NCBI GenBank assembly: GCA_028711905.1 | Contig: JAQTRI010000053.1 | Coordinates: 1-13,459 of the forward strand | Reading direction: 5' to 3' | Length of the DNA stretch: 13,459 bases | Source: Candidatus Wallbacteria bacterium | GTDB taxonomy: Bacteria > Muiribacteriota > JAQTZZ01 | Shown: piece after piece, positions 7,082 to 13,459 of the stretch | Numbering within the stretch: position 1 is the stretch's first letter | How the letters are laid out: each line of letters begins with the position of its first letter | Translations under genes and position numbers: made by a program | The notes under the pieces: generated by a model | The model's database searches: none | Seen by the model: only the letters and a program-made list of their open reading frames with translations | What the model was told of the DNA's origin: nothing

Positions 7082-7104
7082 CTTAATAAAACTTTTCCGC
7101 CTTT

Positions 7105-7126
7105 ATCCTGAACAAACAGTCAGGAT
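7105..7126 (-). other. Stem-loop between ligase-like and methyltransferase genes
   Basis: ATCCTGA (7105-7111) and TCAGGAT (7120-7126) pair perfectly across an 8-base loop, just 2 bases after the stop of the ligase-like gene in the direction of transcription. No T-run follows, so it is not a standard intrinsic terminator. It may protect or process the mRNA, or weaken read-through into the methyltransferase gene. The pairing is seen; the role is inferred. Confidence 0.4.
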
Positions 7127-7128
7127 GC

Positions 7129-9507
7129 TTAATTCGGCACACCTTCCTGTTTGGGAACAGGCAGCTGAGAAGCGTGGGAGTCGATCATGGCTTTTAGTTC
7201 AAGGGCCTTACCCATGTCAGGTTCATACAGGAGACAGCGCTTGATCGTTTCCGAGGCTTGCGCGAGATCCTGCAGCTGATACTGGCAGGCTGCAATGTTG
7301 TAAAGTATTTTTCCGATCTTATCCGGATAGTTTAACAGGGGGTCCCAATACTCAATGGCCTTGCGGTAGTTCTGAGCAGTGTAAAACATAGTGGCTGTCC
7401 GCTCATGCAGATTGGGATCAGTCGGCATATGCGGAAGAACTGCTTCCATAGTAGCTGCCATCATTGCTGCAGGTTGTTTCAGTTGTTCGAGCTGCTGATA
7501 CAAAAGCCCGAACAACTGCAGGCGTTCAGACTGCGGAGATCCTGGAATGTATTTCTTCAATTCTGCGATGCTGGTTTCTATGCTGCCTGTGAGATAATAG
7601 GCCCTGGAAAGCAGATAACGGCTTTTGAGCTTGGAATTGTTGCCTTCATCGCGGCAATTGAGTTCTTCGATCTTCCTGAGATCTTTGATGGCATCAGCAG
7701 GTCGGCCTTTGGACAGATAATAGCTGCCGAGCTGCAGATACCCGTCTGCAAAAAGCGGGATGATTTCAACGGATTTTCGCAGGAACTTTTCCGCCAGTTC
7801 CTCTCTGCCGGTCTGCAGGTAGATGATGCCAAGCTGGTAAAAGATGAGATTGTTCCTGCCGTAGCGAAGGGCTTCAGTATATGTTTTTTCTGCGTTTTCC
7901 ATGTCATGCGCGGATTGATAGGCTGCCGCCCACCAGTACCATAGTTCAGGATCTTCAGGCTGGAGCCTGGCGGATTCTTTGAAGAAATCGATAGCCTGGG
8001 ACTGGTTCTGAAAATGGACCATGGCTACATATCCGGCTTTCAGGTACTGATTGCCGCGTAAATAATCAAAGGAGTGCTCCTTTATCATCCAGGCTGTCGG
8101 CAGCAGTAAAATCGCCATGAGCACTAATTTTGATGGATCGAGTTCTGTTTGTACTGGTTCTTCCTCTTCATCTTTCGAAAAAACCTGGTTGTAACGGACA
8201 GCGGTGAATGCCAGGAAAATAAAATAAGACAGCTGCGGAGCAGCACGCCTGAAAGGGAAATTGGTCAAAGCGTCACCGAGCACGCCGAGCGCTCCACCGG
8301 CAAATCCCAGATACAGGAAAAAATATTTTCTGTCATATTTCGAGAGTTTCATGATCTGCCAGAGAAAGACCGCGATCATGGCCAGAAAACTGCCGATTCC
8401 GATAATGCCCTGCTCAAAAAAAGTCTGAACATAATCATTGTGCGAATGACGGAAGGCCACCCCGTTTCTGGCGTATCTTTCGTATTTACCGGGAAGTTTG
8501 TAAAAGTCGCCCTGCATTTCAGGATAGAGCACTTTGAGAGACAGCACGCCCCGACCGATGATAGGATGCTTCATGGTTTCACGCAGGGAGACTTCCCACA
8601 TCATGAACCTGGCCCAGACATTTCCCATTTGAGTGAATCGGTTGCGGAAGTAATAGGCTATGGAGTCTAAGCCTTTGCCTGATGTTTTTCCCCTGGTCAG
8701 GGCCATACCAACAGGAATTCCGGCGACCAGCAGGATAAAGATCAGCGCTGAAGCAAGGAATTTCCTGGTAAAGAGCAGTCTGAGTTCCCCTGGCTTGAAG
8801 TAAAACAGCAGAACACCCATCAGCGAGAATGAAAGCATCATGGCAACCCACGAGCTGCGGGCGAACGAAAGGATCAGGCAGGAGAAAATCAGGACCGACA
8901 TCAGCACACACAGCACGGCCAGCAGCGGCCTGCGCAGGAAATGAAAGAAAAAAGCGATAGCTACCGGCAAAGTAGCTGCCAGATAAGGAGAGAGAAAATT
9001 GGGATTGCCGAAAGTGGAAAACACCTCCATCTTTCCGACATTACCCTGCACTTCACCGACCCTGAAGAATGGATCAATCCTGAAATATTGCAGTATGCCA
9101 TAAACTGATACCAGACCACCGGAAACAATAAGGAGAATCATGGTGTTGTTGATAACGCGCATCTTCCTGACATTGTAAAAAATCAGCAGAAAGGCCAAGA
9201 TGTAATTGAGCGATTTCATGGTAGCCATGATCGACAATGACAGGTTGGGTGAATTGTACCAGGATGTGAACAGGCTGATCGTAAAGATCAGAAGCGGGAT
9301 CAGGATCGGATTGTATCTCCTTCTTGCCCGTCCGATGCTGATTTCCTTGCACAGCCAGATCCAGATCAGGAGCGGAATCATGAAAGAGAGAAAAGCCTCC
9401 TTTGGGAGAAGAAAATTGACCTTGGTGTTTTTCAGAAAAATCAGCGGAGTCAGGAAAGCCAACAGATAAATGCCGTATTCGATGAGCTTTTCATAGATCG
9501 CGATCAT
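7129..9507 (-). CDS. O-antigen ligase/polymerase-like membrane protein with C-terminal TPRs
   Basis: This 792-residue inner-membrane protein has about ten or more hydrophobic helices between residues 8 and 440. The Wzy_C/O-antigen ligase signature is clear: STFGNPNFLSPYLAATLP (164-181), then NVWARFMMWE (296-305) before HPIIGRG, and HSHNDYVQTFFEQGIIGIG (354-372) in the large periplasmic loop. Known members join or polymerise lipid-linked glycans on the periplasmic side, either lipopolysaccharide O-antigen or glycans on proteins such as pilins. After one more hydrophobic segment (about 460-473), residues 480-770 form TPR units (for example AEKTYTEALRYGRNNLIFYQLGIIYLQTGREELAEKFLRKSV), as in some ligases where TPRs may bind the acceptor. 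I chose ATG 9507 because GAGGTG precedes it and the longer frame from 9597 would run into prfA. The gene lies 13 bases after prfA. The family is firm; ligase versus polymerase is not decided. Confidence 0.88.
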   Translation of the reverse strand: MIAIYEKLIEYGIYLLAFLTPLIFLKNTKVNFLLPKEAFLSFMIPLLIWIWLCKEISIGRARRRYNPILIPLLIFTISLFTSWYNSPNLSLSIMATMKSLNYILAFLLIFYNVRKMRVINNTMILLIVSGGLVSVYGILQYFRIDPFFRVGEVQGNVGKMEVFSTFGNPNFLSPYLAATLPVAIAFFFHFLRRPLLAVLCVLMSVLIFSCLILSFARSSWVAMMLSFSLMGVLLFYFKPGELRLLFTRKFLASALIFILLVAGIPVGMALTRGKTSGKGLDSIAYYFRNRFTQMGNVWARFMMWEVSLRETMKHPIIGRGVLSLKVLYPEMQGDFYKLPGKYERYARNGVAFRHSHNDYVQTFFEQGIIGIGSFLAMIAVFLWQIMKLSKYDRKYFFLYLGFAGGALGVLGDALTNFPFRRAAPQLSYFIFLAFTAVRYNQVFSKDEEEEPVQTELDPSKLVLMAILLLPTAWMIKEHSFDYLRGNQYLKAGYVAMVHFQNQSQAIDFFKESARLQPEDPELWYWWAAAYQSAHDMENAEKTYTEALRYGRNNLIFYQLGIIYLQTGREELAEKFLRKSVEIIPLFADGYLQLGSYYLSKGRPADAIKDLRKIEELNCRDEGNNSKLKSRYLLSRAYYLTGSIETSIAELKKYIPGSPQSERLQLFGLLYQQLEQLKQPAAMMAATMEAVLPHMPTDPNLHERTATMFYTAQNYRKAIEYWDPLLNYPDKIGKILYNIAACQYQLQDLAQASETIKRCLLYEPDMGKALELKAMIDSHASQLPVPKQEGVPN

Positions 9508-9510
9508 GTA

Positions 9511-9516
9511 CACCTC
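9511..9516 (-). promoter_or_regulatory. Ribosome binding site that sets the ligase-like start
   Basis: GAGGTG lies just before ATG 9507, with five bases between GAGG and the ATG, between the prfA stop and this gene. It decides the start against an in-frame ATG 90 bases upstream inside prfA. Confidence 0.65.
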
Positions 9517-9520
9517 TTGA

Positions 9521-10588
9521 TTATTCGCTGATATCAGCCAGTTTTCGTCCCTGCTCGTCAGTCGCCAGGGAAGAGACGATTTCTTCAAGCGCTCCATCCA
9601 GAACCTGCTGCATATTATGCACGCTCAATCCGATCCTGTGATCTGTAATCCTGTTCTGCGGGAAATTGTATGTGCGGATTTTTTCGCATCTTTCACCTGT
9701 GCCTACCTGTTTTTTCTTTTCTCTGGCCATGCTGGCGTGGTGCTGGGCTTCCTTCTGCTCAAGCAGACGGGCGCGCAATATCTTAAGCGCTCTCTGCTTG
9801 TTCTGGATCTGCGACTGTTCGTCCTGGCAGCAGATTACCATTCCTGAAGGAAGATGGGTAATTCTGATAGCTGTTTCCAGTTTATTGACATTCTGACCGC
9901 CGGCTCCTCCGGAACGGTAGGTATCGATCTTCAGATCCTGGGGATTGACCACAATATCCACTTCTTCAGCCTCAGGCATGACCGCAACTGTGACAGTGGA
10001 TGTGTGTATCCGACCTGAAGCTTCAGTTGTCGGCACTCTCTGGACCCTGTGCACTCCGCTTTCGAACTTGAAACGGCTGTAGACTTTGTCTCCCTTCACT
10101 TCAAAAATAACTTCCTTCATGCCTCCCAGACCGGTAACATTTGTGCTCAAAACATCGACTTTAAAACCGTTGAGTTCGGAAAACCTGGAATACATGCGGA
10201 ACAGGACGCCGGCGAAAAGCGCGGCCTCTTCACCACCGGCACCAGCCCTGATTTCCATGATAATGTTTCGGTTATCCCGCGGATCTTTCGGGATGAGCAT
10301 GATCTTCATTGCCTGTTCAAGGGATTCTTTTTTATCCTGAAGTGACTTGAGTTCAGCCCTTGCCATTTCACGCAAATCACTGTCTGAACCGGACAGCAGA
10401 GTGCCTGTCTTGGCGAGTTCATCATCAGTCCGGCGATACTCGCGCAGGAGAGCGATCAACTGGTCGAGCTCAGAGTGTTCCCGGGCCAGTTTCTGAAATT
10501 CAGGCTGATTTCGGATCACATCTTCCTGTCCCAGAAGCTCTGTCAGGCGATCATATTTTTTTTCCAGTTCTGCAAGTCGTGCAAACAT
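9521..10588 (-). CDS. prfA: Peptide chain release factor 1
   Basis: The 355-residue product is a full-length class I release factor. It recognises UAA and UAG in the ribosomal A site and triggers peptidyl-tRNA hydrolysis. The GGQ catalytic loop is at 230-232, in YRSGGAGGQNVNKLETA. The codon-recognition tripeptide is PTT (186-188, in QRVPTTEASGRIHTS), the PxT type that marks RF1 rather than the SPF of RF2. The N-terminal coiled coil (about 1-95) and the GAGGEEAALFA segment (116-126) are typical. The ATG at 10588 has GGGGA upstream. In many bacteria prfA is followed by the methyltransferase gene prmC, which modifies the GGQ glutamine; here an O-antigen ligase-like gene takes that place, so prmC must lie elsewhere or be absent. 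Confidence 0.97.
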   Translation of the reverse strand: MFARLAELEKKYDRLTELLGQEDVIRNQPEFQKLAREHSELDQLIALLREYRRTDDELAKTGTLLSGSDSDLREMARAELKSLQDKKESLEQAMKIMLIPKDPRDNRNIIMEIRAGAGGEEAALFAGVLFRMYSRFSELNGFKVDVLSTNVTGLGGMKEVIFEVKGDKVYSRFKFESGVHRVQRVPTTEASGRIHTSTVTVAVMPEAEEVDIVVNPQDLKIDTYRSGGAGGQNVNKLETAIRITHLPSGMVICCQDEQSQIQNKQRALKILRARLLEQKEAQHHASMAREKKKQVGTGERCEKIRTYNFPQNRITDHRIGLSVHNMQQVLDGALEEIVSSLATDEQGRKLADISE

Positions 10589-10615
10589 GGCAATCCCCGC
10601 GATCAGTCTATTTCA

Positions 10616-11422
10616 TCAGAGTTGACTGATCAATCTCATAACCAACCTGGCAAAGTAATCACGACTTTTCCGGCTGGTTTCCATTACTTCTTCATGAGTG
10701 GGAATAAAGTTCCCCAGTGTTTTATTGGTGATCAGGGATATCGCTGCAACGCGGCTGATGCCGATGTGCCTGGCAGAAATGGCTTCCGGTACTGTCGACA
10801 TTCCTACTGCGTCTGCGCCTATCCGGTGAAAACAGCGGATTTCGGCCTTTGTTTCATAACTGGGTCCGGTAGTGTACAGATAAACACCTTCACGCAGAGG
10901 AATATTTTCGTCCTCAGCAATGCGCAGGGCGATTTTGCGTAACTCGGGAGAGTACAGCCCGTCCAGTGAAACGAACTGTTCAAGTCCCTCCTGGTGCATG
11001 CCGATCAGAGGATTGGGCCCGAAATTAATGTGATCTGAAAGAAGCATCAGATCACCGACTTCGAAAAAAGGGTTGATTCCTCCAGCGGCATTGGTGATGA
11101 CGAGAGTTTCAACGCCGAGTTCCTTAAGGACTCGCACAGGGAAGGTAACATCCTTCATGGCATGTCCCTCATAAAAATGGTAACGGCCTTTCATGAAAGC
11201 TACATCTTTCCCGGCGAAGCGTCCGCAGACCATGGTGCCTGCGTGACCTTTGACTGTTGGTTTCCTGAAACCTGGAATCGATTCATAAGGTATTTCAACG
11301 GCGTTTTCAACAGATTCCGCGAGAAATCCCAGACCTGATCCGAGAATAGCGGCAACAGAGGGCTTGACTGGAAATCTGCCGGACAGATAGCCGGCAGCAG
11401 TAGAAACATCAGTGTGCGGCAT
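10616..11422 (-). CDS. punA: Purine nucleoside phosphorylase (trimeric type)
   Basis: This 268-residue cytosolic enzyme of purine salvage splits inosine and guanosine (and the deoxy forms) with phosphate into the free base and ribose 1-phosphate. Motifs of the trimeric, mammalian-like class are all visible. These are the phosphate loop GSGLG (28-32), GHAG (59-62), GRYHFYEGH (79-87), NAAGG (111-115), GPSYET with the base-binding Glu190, GADAVGMSTVPE (202-213), ITN with Asn233 and THEEV with His243. The Glu/Asn pair predicts preference for 6-oxopurines. Length is as expected. The start at 11422 is supported by a strong GGAGG six bases upstream. It is the first gene of the probable operon and lies 27 bases before prfA. 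An MTA phosphorylase, a related family, is less likely given the Asn and Glu residues. Confidence 0.95.
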   Translation of the reverse strand: MPHTDVSTAAGYLSGRFPVKPSVAAILGSGLGFLAESVENAVEIPYESIPGFRKPTVKGHAGTMVCGRFAGKDVAFMKGRYHFYEGHAMKDVTFPVRVLKELGVETLVITNAAGGINPFFEVGDLMLLSDHINFGPNPLIGMHQEGLEQFVSLDGLYSPELRKIALRIAEDENIPLREGVYLYTTGPSYETKAEIRCFHRIGADAVGMSTVPEAISARHIGISRVAAISLITNKTLGNFIPTHEEVMETSRKSRDYFARLVMRLISQL

Positions 11423-11428
11423 TGCCTT

Positions 11429-11433
11429 CCTCC
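11429..11433 (-). promoter_or_regulatory. Ribosome binding site of the nucleoside phosphorylase
   Basis: GGAGG is six bases from ATG 11422, a near-ideal Shine-Dalgarno sequence that fixes this start. Confidence 0.7.
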
Positions 11434-11468
11434 ATAAAACAGCGAAAATGATGATAAATCAGCAGCAT

Positions 11469-11497
11469 ATTTTACACTTCACAACTGATTCGCTCAA
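11469..11497 (-). promoter_or_regulatory. Candidate sigma70-type promoter of the punA-prfA operon
   Basis: On the - strand TTGAGC (11497-11492) and TAAAAT (11474-11469) are 17 bases apart, matching the consensus boxes 4/6 and 5/6. Initiation would be about 40 bases before the phosphorylase start. The -35 box contains the TGA stop of the response regulator, so this promoter would make the phosphorylase operon independent of the TPR-regulator pair upstream. It is inferred from sequence match only. Confidence 0.5.
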
Positions 11498-11877
11498 CCG
11501 TTATTCTCAAACACTTCCCTGATCCTCATTTTAAGGACATTGATGTCAACTGGTTTGGTCAGAAATGATTTGATGTTGCACTTTGCAGCGCTGATGACTG
11601 TTTCCTTAAGCGATTCGGATGTGATCATGATCACCGGAATGCTGTTGTTCTCGCTCCGAAGCTGCTTCAGGAGTTCGATCCCTGAACCGTCTTCAAGGTT
11701 GACATCCAGCAGCAGGAGGTCCGGGCACTCCTTCTTGATGGTTTCATAGGCAGCCATCACGCCCGATTCCGTCAGAACAGTGTATCCCTCATTTTTCAAA
11801 GCTTCGCGAAACAGGACCCTGATATAGCCCGCATCATCAACGATCAGAATTTTCTTTTCATCGCTTTCTATATTCAT
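11494..11877 (-). CDS. Single-domain CheY-like response regulator
   Basis: The 127-residue product is only a receiver domain, with no DNA-binding or enzyme output. The acidic pocket is Asp14/Asp15 (ILIVDD), the phosphate acceptor is Asp58 (LLLLDVN), the switch Thr is Thr86 (IMITSES) and the conserved Lys is Lys108 (LTKPVD), so it should be phosphorylated by a histidine kinase. No kinase gene is in the window. Stand-alone receivers act by protein contact, as in chemotaxis, pilus motility or phosphorelay. The start at 11877 is set by AAGGAG six bases upstream; the open frame continues upstream into the TPR gene but lacks receiver sequence there. It follows the TPR gene by 10 bases, so the two are probably translated together, and the TPR protein is a candidate partner. 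Confidence 0.93.
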   Translation of the reverse strand: MNIESDEKKILIVDDAGYIRVLFREALKNEGYTVLTESGVMAAYETIKKECPDLLLLDVNLEDGSGIELLKQLRSENNSIPVIMITSESLKETVISAAKCNIKSFLTKPVDINVLKMRIREVFENNG

Positions 11878-11883
11878 GCTATG

Positions 11884-11889
11884 CTCCTT
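11884..11889 (-). promoter_or_regulatory. Ribosome binding site overlapping the TPR gene stop
   Basis: AAGGAG overlaps the TAA stop of the upstream TPR gene and lies six bases before ATG 11877. Ribosomes ending on the TPR gene would uncover or reuse it, a typical sign of translational coupling. Confidence 0.65.
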
Positions 11890-13459
11890 AGATTCGTCCC
11901 TCGTCCTGCAGGCGGTTGATAGCGTCACGGGCCCTGTCCCTGTAAGTGTCTTGCGGATATGTGTCAATGATATGCTGGTATTGCTGTCTGGCCTTTTCAA
12001 AATCGCGGTATTCATTTTCATAAACCAGGGCGATTTTCAGCTCCGCTTCTCCGGCCAGCGCATTTTCCTGGTTCTGTTCGATGAATTTTTGATACATTTC
12101 GAGGGCTTTATCAATGTCCTTGAGTTTATCCAGATAGATGTCCCCTTTTTTGATCAGTGTTTCTTTACCTTCAGAAGTAAGCCCGAATCGTTCGCTAAGT
12201 TCGTCGAGTGTTTCAAGGGCTTTACCGTAATTCATGGAATAATTCTCCAGAAGATCGGCAAGCAGGGTCAAGCCGTTGAGCGATGATTTTTCATCAGTGT
12301 ACTGCATGAGATACTGTCTGAGGAAGCGTTCGGATTTCGCATAGTCCTGCACCCCATCGCGCGCCAGTTCAGCCATGCGGATTTCCAGGTCTTCGGGCCA
12401 GTCCTGGCGCGGATAATCCTGCGTCAGCTGTTCAAGCACATCAAGCGCTTTCTGATGCTCCTCTATTTTCTGGTGGATTTCGGCGATTTTATAACGCAGC
12501 TTCGCGCCTTCAACCGTGCCTGCATGTTCTTTCTCCTGCTCCTGGAGCTTGCGGATATCTGCATAGTGGACCTCCAGTTCTTCCTTGGTCAGCCGCTCCT
12601 TTTTCGGCTTTGCCGGCTCCAAAGCTGCTACCTCTTTAGTCAGAGTCAACGCATCCCACTCCTTCGGATTGAACAGCTCAGGATAATAGCGCAAAAAACG
12701 GGACCTTGCGTCTTCAAGGAGGCGGGCGCTCTTAAGACCTGAAGCAGCTATTCTACCGATTTCTTTCTGGGCTTCGGCCGATTTTCTGAAACCATGAAAT
12801 CCGACAACTATACGCCGCAGGTAATCCACAGCATCCTGAAACCGTGACAGTTTTTCGCAGAGCCTGGACGCGGTGAATAATGCCGGAATCATCATTTCCG
12901 GATCATCAGGATCAGTGTAAGAAGCAATGAACTTCTCGATGTTCTGCAAAGCCCTGGCCGGATCGACAGATTCCCACACCTGAGAAACCTCTAAGTAATA
13001 GAAAGGGGATAAACCCGACGCAGTGCGAAAACGCTTATCAAGGCTTTCTGAGGTGGTCTCTGCTTCCCAGAGGCTGATCAGAGATGAACATTCCTTTGTG
13101 ATCGAACCTTCGACCAGATCGCGTTTAAGAAGCCCAAGAGCTCTGTTCTTCTGGCCTGATGAATACAGCCACTTGTGCGACAGAAGACGGACATCTCCAG
13201 AAACTTCAACTGAGCACAGGCTGTTGACAAGGCTGATGATCGAGTTGTGGCAGACAAGGGTCTGGTCCTGCGGGTCTAATTTTTCGATGCGGAGAAGAAC
13301 AGCTTGTTGACGGTCGGGATTTAATCCGGCGTCCAGAGCCTGTGAATAATATGCAACAGCTCTGCAGGGGGAATCGGGCAAAGCCGACTCCCCAAGCAGG
13401 AAAACAGCTTCGGGTTTGAAAGAAACCTCCAGAGAAGGAAGCATTTCTTCGATCAGAGC
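11888..13459 (-). CDS. TPR-repeat protein, 5' end outside window
   Basis: The frame is open to the right edge, so at least 523 residues are visible and the true start is probably outside. A Met at 13444 is in frame, but the five codons before it are also open and no good ribosome binding site precedes it. The visible part is helical with TPR units. The clearest are at the C-terminal end: ALETLDELSERFGLTSEGKE, ALEMYQKFIEQNQENALAGE and KARQQYQHIIDTYPQDTYRD, which resemble the TPRs of YbgF/BamD-type envelope proteins. A charged Lys/Glu-rich linker (EPAKPKKERLTKEELEVHYADIR begins it, about 12600-12530) divides an N-terminal set of looser repeats from the C-terminal set. Function is unknown. Being upstream of and coupled to the response regulator suggests a role in signalling or in assembling an envelope complex. 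No enzyme motif is visible. Confidence 0.85.
   Translation of the reverse strand, partial: ALIEEMLPSLEVSFKPEAVFLLGESALPDSPCRAVAYYSQALDAGLNPDRQQAVLLRIEKLDPQDQTLVCHNSIISLVNSLCSVEVSGDVRLLSHKWLYSSGQKNRALGLLKRDLVEGSITKECSSLISLWEAETTSESLDKRFRTASGLSPFYYLEVSQVWESVDPARALQNIEKFIASYTDPDDPEMMIPALFTASRLCEKLSRFQDAVDYLRRIVVGFHGFRKSAEAQKEIGRIAASGLKSARLLEDARSRFLRYYPELFNPKEWDALTLTKEVAALEPAKPKKERLTKEELEVHYADIRKLQEQEKEHAGTVEGAKLRYKIAEIHQKIEEHQKALDVLEQLTQDYPRQDWPEDLEIRMAELARDGVQDYAKSERFLRQYLMQYTDEKSSLNGLTLLADLLENYSMNYGKALETLDELSERFGLTSEGKETLIKKGDIYLDKLKDIDKALEMYQKFIEQNQENALAGEAELKIALVYENEYRDFEKARQQYQHIIDTYPQDTYRDRARDAINRLQDEGRI

Noticed and set aside
6599..7111. 170-codon + strand frame opposite the methyltransferase
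   Set aside because: The - strand frame there has all three SpoU motifs; the + product shows no family features.
7405..7944. 179-codon + strand frame opposite the TPR part of the ligase-like gene
   Set aside because: It is an antisense shadow of well-formed TPR units with no ribosome binding site of its own.
9508..9597. Upstream extension of the ligase-like gene into prfA
   Set aside because: The added 30 residues are polar and unlike the family; GAGGTG marks ATG 9507.
11878..12021. Upstream extension of the response regulator frame
   Set aside because: It overlaps the TPR coding region, adds no receiver sequence, and a strong ribosome binding site precedes ATG 11877.

Overview
The window comes from a bacterial genome of moderate G+C, probably a diderm that has not been well studied. 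Evidence for a diderm is an O-antigen ligase/polymerase-type membrane protein, an exported repeat protein and a type II secretion/type IV pilus-style pseudopilin. The wealth of TPR and HEAT repeat proteins of unknown role would suit an uncultured candidate phylum. The sequence alone does not fix the lineage. No phage, plasmid, CRISPR, tRNA or rRNA signature is visible.

Layout. The left part (1-4632) reads on the + strand: the low-complexity tail of a cut-off gene, an unrecognised 214-residue protein, a cytoplasmic protein with a BON-like head and HEAT repeats, and an exported helical-repeat protein that overlaps it by 14 bases. The right part (4942-13459) reads on the - strand. In transcription order it holds a TPR protein (5' end outside the window), a single-domain CheY-like response regulator, purine nucleoside phosphorylase, peptide chain release factor 1 (prfA), an O-antigen ligase-like protein with a TPR tail, a SpoU-family RNA methyltransferase, and a pseudopilin fused to an Asp-box beta-propeller-like domain. 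Gaps in the run from the phosphorylase to the pseudopilin are 27, 13, 47 and -14 bases, so it is probably one operon. A sigma70-like promoter overlaps the stop codon of the response regulator. The TPR gene and the regulator form an upstream coupled pair.

The two blocks converge on a gene-poor stretch (4633-4941). This holds a compact element of about 112 bases with 26-base imperfect terminal inverted repeats, an internal hairpin and no coding capacity. It looks like a miniature inverted-repeat transposable element. Its left end lies inside a 20-base perfect palindrome, as if two element ends once abutted. Its right end supplies the stop codon of the pseudopilin fusion.

The most unusual items are the pseudopilin/Asp-box fusion, the small inverted-repeat element that ends that gene, and the mixing of housekeeping genes (nucleoside salvage, translation termination, RNA methylation) with cell-surface genes in one operon. 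I found no complete new defence or mobile system here.
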